Shown piece by piece: positions 17,146 to 26,143 of a stretch of DNA of 64,000 bases. A program made the position numbers and the translations under genes. This stretch comes from JAFLCL01 sp039809495 (GTDB taxonomy: Bacteria > Myxococcota_A > Polyangia > Polyangiales > Sandaracinaceae), in assembly GCA_039809495.1 (NCBI GenBank), contig JBDHVC010000017.1:17727-81726 (forward strand), written 5' to 3'. The stretch's first letter is position 1; the number at the start of each line of letters is the position of its first letter. The notes beneath the pieces were generated by a model. The model saw nothing but the letters and a program-made list of their open reading frames with translations, searched no databases and was not told the DNA's origin.

Positions 17146-19677
17146 TCAGCGCCCGCGCGTCCAGAGCACCTCGGCGTTGCGCATCGCGCCGCGATCGACG
17201 ACGAGCTGCTGGTAGCCCTCCTGCATCCGCACGTCGCGCGCCTGGCTCGCGTACTGGAGCCAGACGTAGTGCGTCAGCTCGCCGACCGTCATGGCGCCGT
17301 CGCGGGGGTCGTTGTCCGCCTCGCCCTGGATCCCCATGCGCAGGAAGTGGGAGAGGTAGCCGCCCGCCTGGAAGCGCGTCGCGACGGCGCTCGTCACGTC
17401 CTCCTCCGAGCTGAACATCCCGATGATGCCGGGGCGCGTCACGACGTCCTTCGCGAAGCCGCCCGAGAAGCACGCGTCGACCGAGAAGAGCGTCGTGCGC
17501 GAGCGGATCGCGTCGATGAGCCGGCCCATGTCGTCGTCGAGGAATTGCCCGTCGTAGACGTAGAGGTACTCGTCGAGGCCGTCGAGCTCGCGCGCGTCGT
17601 TCGAGCGCGTCGAGGACTGCCCCCCGTGGCCCGAGTAGAAGAAGACGAAGACGTCGCTCGGCTGGATCTCGCGCGCCACGCGCTCGAGCGCCTGGCGGAT
17701 GTTCGCGCGCGTCGCCTGCGCGTCGGTGAGGAGGATCTCGCGCTCGGGCGTCGTCAGCCCCTGGTTGTGGAGCGCCTCGACGATCTTGCGCGCGTCGTTC
17801 GCGCACTCGGGGAGGTCGTTGCCCGAGCCGGGGTAGTCCGAGATCCCGACGGATACGGTCCAGACGCGGGTCGCGCCCGCGCCCGGCGAGGCCGCGGGCC
17901 CGCCCGGCTGGTTTGGCCGACCCGGCTGGCCCGGCTGACCCGGCTGGCCCGGCGCGCCGCCGCTCGCGGTCGCGGTGAGGGTGTACGCACCCGTCTCGCC
18001 CGGACGGTAGGAGGTGACGAGGACGTCGTAGCTCCCCGCCTCCGCGGCGGGCAGGTCGACGCCAGCCGTCAAGCGCCCAGGCTGGTAGTCGTCGTTGTCC
18101 TGCTGTCGGCCGCTCGGCGAGCGGAGGATCAGGTACGGATCGAACGCCGTCGACTCGATGCGGATCGCGACCGGCTGGCCGGGCGGGAACGTCATCGCGT
18201 ACTGGTCGTAGAATTCGCCGCTCTGGAGCTGGCGATCGCCCGCGGCGAGCGTCCCGCGCTGGGTCTGCGTGGCGCCCGAGGGCGACGCGGCCACGGCGGG
18301 CGGCTGGGTCGGCGGCGTCGGCGTCGCCCCCGGCGCGGCTCCGCCCGCGGGCGGCGCGACGCTCGCGCCCCCGCGCATCGTGAGCTCGTACGCGCCCGTC
18401 TCGCCCGGCGCGTAGGAGGTGACGAGCACGCGGTAGCTGCCGGCCTCGCGCGCGACGAAGTCGAGCGCGGCGTCGCGGTTGCCGGGGCTCTGATCGTCGT
18501 TGTCCTGCTGATCGCGCGAGGGGGACTGGACGATGAGGTAGGTGTCGAACGCGCTCGAGCGCGCCTCGACGTGCGCGCTGTCTCCGACGCTCAGGGGGAG
18601 CGCGAATTCGTCGAAGAACTCCCCGCTCGAGAGCTGACGATCGCCCGCCTGGAGCACGCCGCGCTCGACGCGCTCGGCCGAGGGCGAGGCGGCGATCGGC
18701 GGCGTCGCGCTCACGTCCGCGCGGTTGGACAAGAGCTTCAGCTCGTAGCTGCCGGTCTCGCCGGGGCGGTAGCTCGTCGCGACGACGACGTAGGTGCCCG
18801 GGGTCGCGTCGAGGTTGATCTGGGCGTTGCGGCTCCCGCCATAGTCGTCGTTCTGGAGGTGCTCGCCGCTCGGCGTCGTGACGATCAGGAAGGCGTCGAG
18901 GTTGCGCGAGTCCATCTGCACCACGAGCGAGGTCGGCTCGGTCACGGTGAGCTCGTAGACGTCGGCGCGCTCACCGGATGGGAGCGTCGAGTCGCTCGCG
19001 GACAGGTTGCCTTGGATCCGATCCCCGACGCGCACGCGCGTCGCCGTCGCGGTCGCCGCGGAGGCGCTCGAGCCGGGCGCCGGCGAGGGGGTCGTCACGC
19101 CGTTGGTGCCCGCGCCCACGGCCGCCGCGGCCGAGTGGAGGCCGGCGCTCGCCAGCCCGATGATCGCGGAGAGATCGAAGGGCTGGTGGTGGCTCGACGA
19201 GAGGCTCGCGACCGGCGCGTCGAACGAGGCGCCCACCGCCGTCCGCTCGACGTGGACGTGGTAGGCGCCGCTCGCGTCTCGCTCGTAGCTGCTCACGCCG
19301 ATCTTGAGGGTGCCCGCGCTCGGCACGATGACCTCGAGCTCGGAGCGGGCGCGATCGCCTTGGAAGTCGTCGTTCGTGAGCTGCTCACCCGAGGGGAGCG
19401 CCACCGTGAGCACGGGATCGAACGCGCTCGAGGTGAGCGTCACGCGCACGCGATCCCCCGCGCGCACCTCCACCGCGTGCCGCATCGCGCGACCGCTCAG
19501 CGTCCCGTCCGCGTCGAGGAGCGCGCCCGTCGCGGGGGCCGCGGGTGCGGGCGCGACCGCGGGCGGCGTCGCGGCGCTCGGCGAGGGAGGCGCCTCGCCC
19601 GAGCCGCAGCTCGTGGTCGCGAGCGCGAGGAGGAGCGAGGGCCAGCGGACGAGCGACGCGAGGCGATGCGGTGACAT
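17146..19677 (-). CDS. Secreted caspase-like (C14) protease with four PPC-like domains
   Basis: 843 residues. Lipobox-like ATTSC lies at about residue 24. Four beta-sandwich modules of the pre-peptidase C-terminal type follow (about 55-150, 215-310, 330-425, 465-560). Each ends in a version of YRPGETGSYELK and contains a QQDNDDY-like loop. A Gly/Pro/Gln repeat (about 565-600) leads into the caspase fold at 605-843. The catalytic dyad His684 (FFYSGHGGQ) and Cys736 (SVDACFSGG) is intact. Bacterial members cleave after basic residues and are linked to stress or cell-death phenotypes. The lipid anchor puts the protease outside the cytoplasm, which is unusual for a death-type protease. Confidence 0.9.
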   Translation of the reverse strand: MSPHRLASLVRWPSLLLALATTSCGSGEAPPSPSAATPPAVAPAPAAPATGALLDADGTLSGRAMRHAVEVRAGDRVRVTLTSSAFDPVLTVALPSGEQLTNDDFQGDRARSELEVIVPSAGTLKIGVSSYERDASGAYHVHVERTAVGASFDAPVASLSSSHHQPFDLSAIIGLASAGLHSAAAAVGAGTNGVTTPSPAPGSSASAATATATRVRVGDRIQGNLSASDSTLPSGERADVYELTVTEPTSLVVQMDSRNLDAFLIVTTPSGEHLQNDDYGGSRNAQINLDATPGTYVVVATSYRPGETGSYELKLLSNRADVSATPPIAASPSAERVERGVLQAGDRQLSSGEFFDEFALPLSVGDSAHVEARSSAFDTYLIVQSPSRDQQDNDDQSPGNRDAALDFVAREAGSYRVLVTSYAPGETGAYELTMRGGASVAPPAGGAAPGATPTPPTQPPAVAASPSGATQTQRGTLAAGDRQLQSGEFYDQYAMTFPPGQPVAIRIESTAFDPYLILRSPSGRQQDNDDYQPGRLTAGVDLPAAEAGSYDVLVTSYRPGETGAYTLTATASGGAPGQPGQPGQPGRPNQPGGPAASPGAGATRVWTVSVGISDYPGSGNDLPECANDARKIVEALHNQGLTTPEREILLTDAQATRANIRQALERVAREIQPSDVFVFFYSGHGGQSSTRSNDARELDGLDEYLYVYDGQFLDDDMGRLIDAIRSRTTLFSVDACFSGGFAKDVVTRPGIIGMFSSEEDVTSAVATRFQAGGYLSHFLRMGIQGEADNDPRDGAMTVGELTHYVWLQYASQARDVRMQEGYQQLVVDRGAMRNAEVLWTRGR

Positions 19678-19728
19678 GCCTCATTCTACGAGGGGAGGCC
19701 GAGAAATTCCCTCCCCCTCGCGAAGCCG

Positions 19729-19762
19729 CCTCGGAGCGTCGCGCGGGGGCGACGCTCCGAGG
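19729..19762 (-). terminator. Perfect 14-bp-stem hairpin downstream of acylase gene
   Basis: CCTCGGAGCGTCGC (19729-19742) pairs without mismatch with GCGACGCTCCGAGG (19749-19762) around a 6-nt loop. It lies 20 bp past the stop of the acylase gene and 50 bp before the start of the caspase-like gene on the same strand. The long GC stem without a T-run would be a good RNA 3'-end barrier and may separate the two transcripts. Confidence 0.65.
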
Positions 19763-19782
19763 CGCTCGCTCGGCGCGCGCTG

Positions 19783-22701
19783 TCAGCGCGGGCTGATGAC
19801 GACGCAGCGATCGAGCGCGTCGCGGATCTCCGCCTCCTCGAACGCGACGCGCGGCTGCTGGTTGTGGATCCAGAGGAGCGCCTCGTCCTGCTTGTGTCGG
19901 CTGTCCGGATCGATGCTCTGCCCGCCGGGCAGGGCGTTGAAGGCGATCGGGCCGTCGGGCGTGACCTCGACCACGAGGCGCTGCGAGGCGCCCGAGCCGA
20001 AGCGGAAGCTCGTCGTGTTCCAGAGCCCGAACTGGCCCGGATCGACCGATCCGTAGTCGCCGTGGCGCGGGAAGCCGTTCGGGTAGGTCGGGTCGTCCTC
20101 GGCGGGGATGGAGAGGACGTCCGTGCCGACCGTCGGCAGCACCGAGTCGAAGCGCACCGTGTGGAGGCGGCCCCAGCGCCAGCCGTCGACGTCCTCGCCG
20201 AGCGTCGCGCGGAGGTAGGTCATCGCCGCTAGCGTCGCGCGCACGACGGCCATCTCCTTCGTCTCGGTCTGGCCGGCCGTCGTGAGGTCGTCCCAGTAGA
20301 TCGCGAGCTGCGCCTGCCGCGCGGGCGAGCCCGCGAACGAGTGCTCGACGAAGCGCGCGAGCTGCGAGCTGCCGATCCCGCGGCCGAGGCGCTCCGCCTC
20401 GTCGCCGAGCGCGATCGGCCCGATCCGCGTGAGGATGCCGTTGAAGATCGTGGTCGCGACGCTGTCCGCGATCTCGGCGGCATCGGTCGAGGTCGTCGCC
20501 TCCGGCGTCTGGAAGGAGGCCCAGTTCGCCAGCCGATCGCGCGCGAGATCGATGTCCGCCTGCTCCGCGGCCGTGAGGCCCGAGACGTGCGTGCCCGCGT
20601 CGTCGAGGATCGACGCCCACGCGTGCGCGAGCGCCTCGCCGAGCGCGCTCCGCGACTCGGCCTGCATGCGGATCATGTCCGCCGTCGTGACGTCGCCGCG
20701 CGCGGCGAGCTCGGTGAGGTTCTGTTGGATGCGCCACTCGCGCCAGCCGAGGTCGAAGTCGCCCCCGAGGTAGTGCGCGTCGTTGCACGGGTTGCCGTCG
20801 TCGGTCACGCCGACGTTGTCCTGGTTGGCCGTCGCGATCCAGCCGCGCGCCGGGTCGCGATCGTGCGGGATCCAGCGCGAGTCGAGGTCACCCGTCCACT
20901 CGAAGCCGCCCTGCCCCGGGAGCACGAAGATCGGGCAGTGGCCCGTGACCGTGCCGTCCGCCTCGTACGCGAGGTCTCGCGCGGCCGCCGGCCGGAGCGG
21001 GATCCGCGACTCGGTCGACCAGCTGATCGAGGTCGCGTCCGCGACGATGAAATTCTGCGATCCGACGCGGAAATTGTCCTGCGCGGCGGTCGCCTCGGCC
21101 ACGTTCGTCGCGGTCATCAGGCCCGCGAAGTAGGCGAGCTCGTCCGAGACCTCGTAGCCCGTGTAGCGCACCGAGAGGGCGGTGAACTGGCCGGGCATCC
21201 CCTCGACCGGCTGGCGCGAGCCCGGGATGATCGGCGAGAGCGTGCCCGCCGGCCCGTGCGTCGTCACGTACTCGATCTGCCGCGTCGTGCTCGTGCGCCC
21301 GACGCGGATCACCTCGTCTTGTACGACGATCGGCACCTGCTCGAGCGTGCCGTCCCCGTCGGTGTCGAACGCGACGGTGTCGGGCGCGCCGTCCGCGCCG
21401 GCCGTGATCTGCTCGAGGTAGACGTCCGTGACGTCGTAGCCCGTCGTCGTCGCGCCCCACGCGATGTGGCGGTTGAACCCGAGCACGACGCCCGGCAGGC
21501 CCGCGAAGGCCACGCCCTCGACGTCGAGGTCGTCCTCGCCGTGCATGCGCGCGGTGTTGAGGTGGACGTACCACCAGACGGCGGGGCTGATCAGCGAGAG
21601 GTGCGGATCGTTCGACATGATCGGGTGTCCGCTCTCGGTGAGCGAGCCCGCGACGAGCCAGTTGTTCGAGCCGCGGCTCTCGTCGCCGAACCCGAGCCGC
21701 TCGAACATCTGCTCCATGCGGCCGAGGAAGCCCTCGGCGCCGCGCAGCGTGGCGAGCGAGGGGAGGGCCGTCGGGGCGGCGTCGCGCACGGGGCGATCGC
21801 GGCGCGGGCGGCGCATCGCCATCGTGCTCCCGTCGTTGAAGCCGTCGCGCGCGTAGACGGCGCGAGCCGGCGTGTCGTCGAAGAGGTCGCGGTAGATCCC
21901 CGCGCGCGGATCGCCCGCCGGGAAGGCCGCGCGCGCGGCGGCGAGCATCGCCGTCCGGCTGACGTCGGCGCCCGCGTCGTAGCTGAGCGAGGCCGACTGG
22001 AAGCGCGCCATCGCGAAGATGTCGGCGCCGGTCCACTCGCGGTCGACCGTGCGCGGCGTGAGGAGGTTGATGAGGTCGCCGCCGCGCACGCGCGGGTTCT
22101 CGGTGCGCGCGTCGATCGCCGCGATGTACGCGTTGACGCCGGCGGCGAAGGCGTCGGCCTCCCTGCGCGAGCGCGAGGTCGCGGGCAGCGCGTCGTAGAT
22201 CGCGCGCCCCATCCGCGCGTAGCCCGCGACGCGCGCGTCGTAGTCCATGTCGGCCGTGCTCGGCTCGACCGCGCCCGCGACCTCCGCCAGCCGACCGACG
22301 ACGCTGCGCCGGATGAAGTCCATCTGGCCGTAGCGATCGCGGGCCATGAGGTAGCCCTCGGCCATCACGACGTCGTGGAGGGTCGTCCCGTAGATGTGCG
22401 GGATGCCGCGCTCGTCGTACGCGACCTCGACGAGGCCATCGAGCCCGGCGATCGACAGGCGCTCGCCGGCCGCGACGTCGCCCAGGCAGTAGGCGGGCGG
22501 GAGCGCTGCGTCCTCGCTCGATCCCGTGTCGGTGGGCTCGCCCGTGTCGGTGAGCGCGCCCGTGTCGGCGCCCGTGGCGGCGTCGTCGGTCGGCTCAGGC
22601 TCGCCTGGACAGCCCATCAGCGCGAGCGGCGCGACAACGAGAGAGCCGAGCGCGAGCGAGCCGAGCGCGGCGGCGCGAAGGAACCGGTGGGTGAAGATCA
22701 T
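19783..22701 (-). CDS. Penicillin acylase family (Ntn hydrolase) lipoprotein
   Basis: 972 residues. Lipobox LALMGC (Cys31) is followed by a Thr/Asp/Gly-rich linker. The alpha chain begins near residue 85 (LVEVAYDERGIPHIYGTT). The autoprocessing site is ESRGSNNWLVAG: Ser345 becomes the N-terminal nucleophile of the beta chain. Later Asn-rich motifs (TANQDNVGVT) and the C-terminal HKQDEALLWIHN are consistent with S45 hydrolases. Substrates of relatives include beta-lactams, acyl-homoserine lactones and acylated peptides; none can be assigned here. The lipid anchor suggests the enzyme works at the cell surface on extracellular amides. Confidence 0.92.
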   Translation of the reverse strand: MIFTHRFLRAAALGSLALGSLVVAPLALMGCPGEPEPTDDAATGADTGALTDTGEPTDTGSSEDAALPPAYCLGDVAAGERLSIAGLDGLVEVAYDERGIPHIYGTTLHDVVMAEGYLMARDRYGQMDFIRRSVVGRLAEVAGAVEPSTADMDYDARVAGYARMGRAIYDALPATSRSRREADAFAAGVNAYIAAIDARTENPRVRGGDLINLLTPRTVDREWTGADIFAMARFQSASLSYDAGADVSRTAMLAAARAAFPAGDPRAGIYRDLFDDTPARAVYARDGFNDGSTMAMRRPRRDRPVRDAAPTALPSLATLRGAEGFLGRMEQMFERLGFGDESRGSNNWLVAGSLTESGHPIMSNDPHLSLISPAVWWYVHLNTARMHGEDDLDVEGVAFAGLPGVVLGFNRHIAWGATTTGYDVTDVYLEQITAGADGAPDTVAFDTDGDGTLEQVPIVVQDEVIRVGRTSTTRQIEYVTTHGPAGTLSPIIPGSRQPVEGMPGQFTALSVRYTGYEVSDELAYFAGLMTATNVAEATAAQDNFRVGSQNFIVADATSISWSTESRIPLRPAAARDLAYEADGTVTGHCPIFVLPGQGGFEWTGDLDSRWIPHDRDPARGWIATANQDNVGVTDDGNPCNDAHYLGGDFDLGWREWRIQQNLTELAARGDVTTADMIRMQAESRSALGEALAHAWASILDDAGTHVSGLTAAEQADIDLARDRLANWASFQTPEATTSTDAAEIADSVATTIFNGILTRIGPIALGDEAERLGRGIGSSQLARFVEHSFAGSPARQAQLAIYWDDLTTAGQTETKEMAVVRATLAAMTYLRATLGEDVDGWRWGRLHTVRFDSVLPTVGTDVLSIPAEDDPTYPNGFPRHGDYGSVDPGQFGLWNTTSFRFGSGASQRLVVEVTPDGPIAFNALPGGQSIDPDSRHKQDEALLWIHNQQPRVAFEEAEIRDALDRCVVISPR

Positions 22702-22801
22702 GGCGCGGAACGCTACCCCAAGAGCGCTCCGACAAGAAGAGGCACGAGGAGCCTTCCCTTCGCGCCGCGGATCAGTAGGATCGCCCCCTCGAGAGGTTCA
22801 G

Positions 22802-23095
22802 ATGCTCGTCACCGTTGGGATCTTCGCTGGAGTGTTCGCGCTGTGCGCGGTGTTCGCGTTCGCTGGCGCCCAGATCGGCGCCAAGATGGAGAACAAGAAC
22901 CTCGGTGCAGGCATCATCGAGGAGAGCATGAAGAGCAGCCTGCTCAGCGCGAGCTGGCTGGGGATGTTCTTGGGCGTGGTCCCGTTCCTCGTCTTCGTCA
23001 CCATCCTCATCGTCATGGCGCTCTCGATGGGGCACGAGCGGAGCGCGTCGGACGCGGCCGCGCAGGGATCGAGCGCGGCCACCGCCGCTCCCTGA
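22802..23095 (+). CDS. Small two-helix membrane protein
   Basis: 97 residues from ATG 22802. Helix 1 spans residues 2-24 (VGIFAGVFALCAVFAFAGA) and helix 2 about 50-75 (LGMFLGVVPFLVFVTILIVM). The loop between them is mixed charged and polar, and the tail is Ala/Ser-rich. No family is recognised. It ends 68 bp before trxB on the same strand and could be co-transcribed with it. Confidence 0.6.
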   Translation: MLVTVGIFAGVFALCAVFAFAGAQIGAKMENKNLGAGIIEESMKSSLLSASWLGMFLGVVPFLVFVTILIVMALSMGHERSASDAAAQGSSAATAAP

Positions 23096-23163
23096 GGCCG
23101 GCTCGTTCGAGCAGCACGTTCCGCTTGCTCGCGCGGGAGGCGGCCGACTAAGCCTCGCTCACC

Positions 23164-24117
23164 ATGAGCGAGACCATCCGCAACGTCATCATCGTCGGCT
23201 CGGGCCCCGCGGGGCTCACGGCCGCCATCTACGCCGCGCGCGCGAACCTCGCGCCCCTCTGCATCGAGGGCTTCCAGGTCGGGGGCAGCCCCGGCGGGCA
23301 GCTCATGATCACGACGACGGTCGAGAACTACCCGGGCTTCCCCGAGGGCGTGATGGGGCCCGACCTCATGGCGAAGTGGCGTGAGCAGGCCGCGCGCTTC
23401 GGCACGGACTTCATCACCGCCGACGCGGACGCGATCGACCTCTCGAAGCGGCCCTTCGAGGTGAGCGCCGACGGCGAGACCCACCGCGCGCACACCCTCA
23501 TCCTCGCGACGGGCGCGAAGGCCAAGTGGCTCGGCCTCGACTCCGAGCACCTCCTCGAGAACCACGGCGTCTCGGCCTGCGCGACGTGCGACGGCTTCTT
23601 CTTCAAGGGCCAGGAGGTCGCGATCGTCGGCGGCGGCGACACCGCGATGGAGGAGGCGCTCTACCTCGCCGGGCTCGCGAGCAAGGTCACGCTCATCCAC
23701 CGTCGGCAGGAGTTCCGCGCCTCGAAGATCATGGTCGAGCGCGTGAAGAGCCACCCGAAGATCGAGCTCCTGCTCGACTCGGTCATCACCGAGGTCCTCG
23801 ACGTCACGAAGAAGAAGGTGACCGGCGTGCGGGTGAAGAGCGTGGTCTCCGGCGCGGAGCACGTCCTCCCGGTCCAGGGCCTCTTCGTCGCGATCGGGCA
23901 CGAGCCGAACACGCAGCTCGTCAAGGGCGTCCTCGACACGGACGAGCAGGGCTACCTCGTGACGAAGGCGGGCACGACCCAGACGAACGTCGAGGGCGTC
24001 TGGGCCGCGGGCGACGTGCAGGACCGCGTCTACCGCCAGGCCGTCACCGCCGCGGGCTCGGGCTGCATGGCCGCGATCGAGGTGGAGCGCTGGCTCACGA
24101 TGCGCGGCCTGCACTGA
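23164..24117 (+). CDS. trxB: Thioredoxin-disulphide reductase
   Basis: 317 residues, standard for the low-molecular-weight enzyme. FAD motif GSGPAGLTAAIYAARA is at 12-27. The redox-active pair is Cys139-Ala-Thr-Cys142 in VSACATCDGFFF, and the NADPH motif is VGGGDTAMEEALYL. The second FAD signature is GVWAAGDVQDRVYRQAVTAAG. It passes electrons from NADPH to thioredoxin in the cytosol. The stop runs into TGACGGCGCG and a GTCGCG hairpin shared with the convergent AhpD-like gene. Confidence 0.97.
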   Translation: MSETIRNVIIVGSGPAGLTAAIYAARANLAPLCIEGFQVGGSPGGQLMITTTVENYPGFPEGVMGPDLMAKWREQAARFGTDFITADADAIDLSKRPFEVSADGETHRAHTLILATGAKAKWLGLDSEHLLENHGVSACATCDGFFFKGQEVAIVGGGDTAMEEALYLAGLASKVTLIHRRQEFRASKIMVERVKSHPKIELLLDSVITEVLDVTKKKVTGVRVKSVVSGAEHVLPVQGLFVAIGHEPNTQLVKGVLDTDEQGYLVTKAGTTQTNVEGVWAAGDVQDRVYRQAVTAAGSGCMAAIEVERWLTMRGLH

Positions 24118-24118
24118 C

Positions 24119-24139
24119 GGCGCGACGCTCGGTCGCGCG
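24119..24139. terminator. Hairpin between convergent trxB and AhpD-like genes
   Basis: GCGCGAC (24120-24126) pairs with GTCGCGC (24132-24138) with a 5-nt loop, directly after the trxB stop and just before the opposing stop. Two genes converge on 26 bp, so the hairpin could serve both strands. No T-run is seen. Confidence 0.5.
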
Positions 24140-24143
24140 GCGA

Positions 24144-24611
24144 TCAGCGCTTCTGGTGCGGGCTCACGTAGTCGCCGACGTTGGTGCGGAACGCGACGTT
24201 GAGGCGGTTCCAGCCGTTGATCGCGATGATCGCCATCGCGAGGTCGACGAGCTCCTTCTCGCTGAACTGGGCGCGCGCCTGCTCGTAGACGGAGTCGGGC
24301 ACGTCCTGCGTCTTGCACACCTCGGTGAGCGCCTCGGTGAAGGCGAGCGCGGCGCGCTCCTTCTCCGTGTAGCAGGGCGCGTCGCGCCAGGCCGTGAGGA
24401 GGTAGAGGCGCTGCTCCGTCTCGCCGCGCGCCCGGGCGTCCTTGGTGTGCATGTCGAGGCACCACGCGCAGCCGTTGAGCTGCGAGGCGCGCGTCTTGAC
24501 CAATTCGAGGATCGTCTCGTCGATGCCGAGCTCGTGGAGCTTCTGCTCGAGGCCGATCATCGCCATGAACGCCTGGGGGGAGGCCTGCTTGTAGTCGAGG
24601 CGCTGCTTCAT
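24144..24611 (-). CDS. AhpD/carboxymuconolactone-decarboxylase-family protein
   Basis: 155 residues from MKQRLDYKQASPQAFMAM. The CxxC pair sits in NGCAWCLDMHTKDAR, the signature of the AhpD/YciW-type peroxidase core (CxxC...H). The helical pattern EKERAALAFTEALTEV and LAMAIIAINGWNRLNV is standard. Members reduce peroxides with an alkyl-hydroperoxide partner or bind NO-type radicals; none is adjacent. Convergence with trxB may be coincidental, although both are thiol-redox proteins. Confidence 0.85.
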   Translation of the reverse strand: MKQRLDYKQASPQAFMAMIGLEQKLHELGIDETILELVKTRASQLNGCAWCLDMHTKDARARGETEQRLYLLTAWRDAPCYTEKERAALAFTEALTEVCKTQDVPDSVYEQARAQFSEKELVDLAMAIIAINGWNRLNVAFRTNVGDYVSPHQKR

Positions 24612-24758
24612 CGTCGTTCTCCTTCGCTGGGCTCGATCGGGACACGCGCACGATGGAGATGCGACGGCTCGGTCGGGTAGGCTCGCGCACGAGCATGCCA
24701 CCCCGAGGCGCGCGCGCCCGCGATCTCCCTCACGAATTCGGGGAGCCCTCGACGAAGA

Positions 24759-25286
24759 TCAGCGGCAGAAGCGCTCCCACGCGGGCGCGAGGGGCCGGCC
24801 GAGCATCTTCTCGGCGCCGTGCTTGTCGAAGACGGCGAAGCGCAGCGTGCCCGCGTAGCCGACCTCACCCTCCTGCTCGATCTCCACGCCCACGTCGTAG
24901 AGGCGCCGCCGATCCTCGAGGATGAAGCTGCGCCCGACGAGGGGCACGCCCACGCGGATCGCCTTGCGGAGCTTGGCGTCGAACGCGATCGTGAACCCGA
25001 ACTTGTGCTCGAGCCCGATGAGCGCCCACGCCGCCACCTCGTCCGCGAGCGTCGAGACGAGCCCGCCGTGCATGATGCCGGGCGGGCCCTGGTAGCGCTC
25101 GTCGGGCGTGAACCGCGTGAGGATGCGCGGCCCGCGTGCGTCGCTCGGGTCTCCGTCCTCGCGCTCGAATTTCAGGCGAAAACCGAAGGGGTGATCGGGC
25201 GAGCACCCGAAGCAGGGCTGCCCCTCGCCGAAGAGGTGGCCGTCGAGGACTTCACGCGGGACGTCGAGCTCCATCGCCGTGAGCAT
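24759..25286 (-). CDS. Hotdog-fold acyl-CoA thioesterase
   Basis: 175 residues from ATG 25286; a second ATG at 25274 gives 171. The motif GQPCFGCSPDHPFGFRLKF opens the fold, and PPGIMHGGLVSTLADEVAAWAL holds the HGG/D catalytic region. This is the UPF/PaaI-type subgroup with an N-terminal cysteine pair. Substrate unknown. The gene is 60 bp downstream of the methyltransferase on the same strand, a possible operon. Confidence 0.8.
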   Translation of the reverse strand: MLTAMELDVPREVLDGHLFGEGQPCFGCSPDHPFGFRLKFEREDGDPSDARGPRILTRFTPDERYQGPPGIMHGGLVSTLADEVAAWALIGLEHKFGFTIAFDAKLRKAIRVGVPLVGRSFILEDRRRLYDVGVEIEQEGEVGYAGTLRFAVFDKHGAEKMLGRPLAPAWERFCR

Positions 25287-25345
25287 AGAGGGGCGAGGCG
25301 CGAGGCGCAGGCCGCCGGCCGGGCGAGGCGCCGCGCGGCGCGCGG

Positions 25346-26143
25346 TCAGACGCGCGCGAAGCAGATCGCCGTCTCGTGACCGTGATCGTTCTCGAAGAGC
25401 TCGCCGTCGAGCCGGCGAAACCCCGCCTCGGCGCAGGCCGCGCGCATCGCGGCGAAGTCCCAGCGGTAGACGCGCCGCAGGGTCGCCTCCTCGCGCGCGA
25501 CGAGCGCGTCGCCCTGCCGGGTCGAGAAGACGTGCCGCTCCTCGATCACGTCGTCCACCGGGCGCCGCGTGACCTCGTGCGTGTGGACGACGCCCTCGGC
25601 CTCGACCCGAAAGACGAGCTCCTCGCGCGGCAGGTGCGCGAGGTCCCACGCGCGCACCCGCATGCCCGCGCCCTCTCCCGGGTCGCGCGGATCGGCGAAG
25701 AAGAAGACGAGGGCGCCCCCCGGACGGAGCGCTCGACGGATGGAGCCGAGCGCGCGCGCCATCTCTCGCGGCTGCTCGATCCAGTGGATCGCGTCGTGGA
25801 AGACGAGGTCGAACCCCACGGGACGCTCGTCGCCGACGCGCTCCCAGCGGAGCTCGAGCACCTCGACGGAGACACCCGCGAGCGCCGCCGCCTCGCGCGT
25901 CGCCTCGCGCGCCACCGCGCTCGCGTCACCCGCCGTCACCTCGAAGCCGAGCTCCGCGAGGTTCACGCTGTGATCGCCGAGCCCCGCCGTCGCGTCGAGC
26001 ACGCGCACGCCCTCGCCGGGGAAGCGGGCGCGCAGGTGGCGCTGGCTCGCCCGCTTCCAGCGGCGGAAGTCGAGCGGCTCGTGGCGGCGCCGCAGGCGCT
26101 CCCAAAGGAGGAGGCGATCCCAGGTCGCGACGTCCGTGCTCAC
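25346..26143 (-). CDS. Class I SAM-dependent methyltransferase
   Basis: 265 residues from GTG 26143, which overlaps the stop of the upstream hydrolase gene (GTGA). SAM motif I is VLDATAGLGDHSVNLAELG, followed by VTAGDASAV and the acidic strand FDLVFHDAIHWIEQP, as in small-molecule methyltransferases. FADPRDPGEG and a C-terminal ENDHGHETAICFARV region close the fold. The methyl acceptor cannot be told. Overlap with the glycoside-hydrolase-like gene suggests joint expression. Confidence 0.85.
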   Translation of the reverse strand: MSTDVATWDRLLLWERLRRRHEPLDFRRWKRASQRHLRARFPGEGVRVLDATAGLGDHSVNLAELGFEVTAGDASAVAREATREAAALAGVSVEVLELRWERVGDERPVGFDLVFHDAIHWIEQPREMARALGSIRRALRPGGALVFFFADPRDPGEGAGMRVRAWDLAHLPREELVFRVEAEGVVHTHEVTRRPVDDVIEERHVFSTRQGDALVAREEATLRRVYRWDFAAMRAACAEAGFRRLDGELFENDHGHETAICFARV

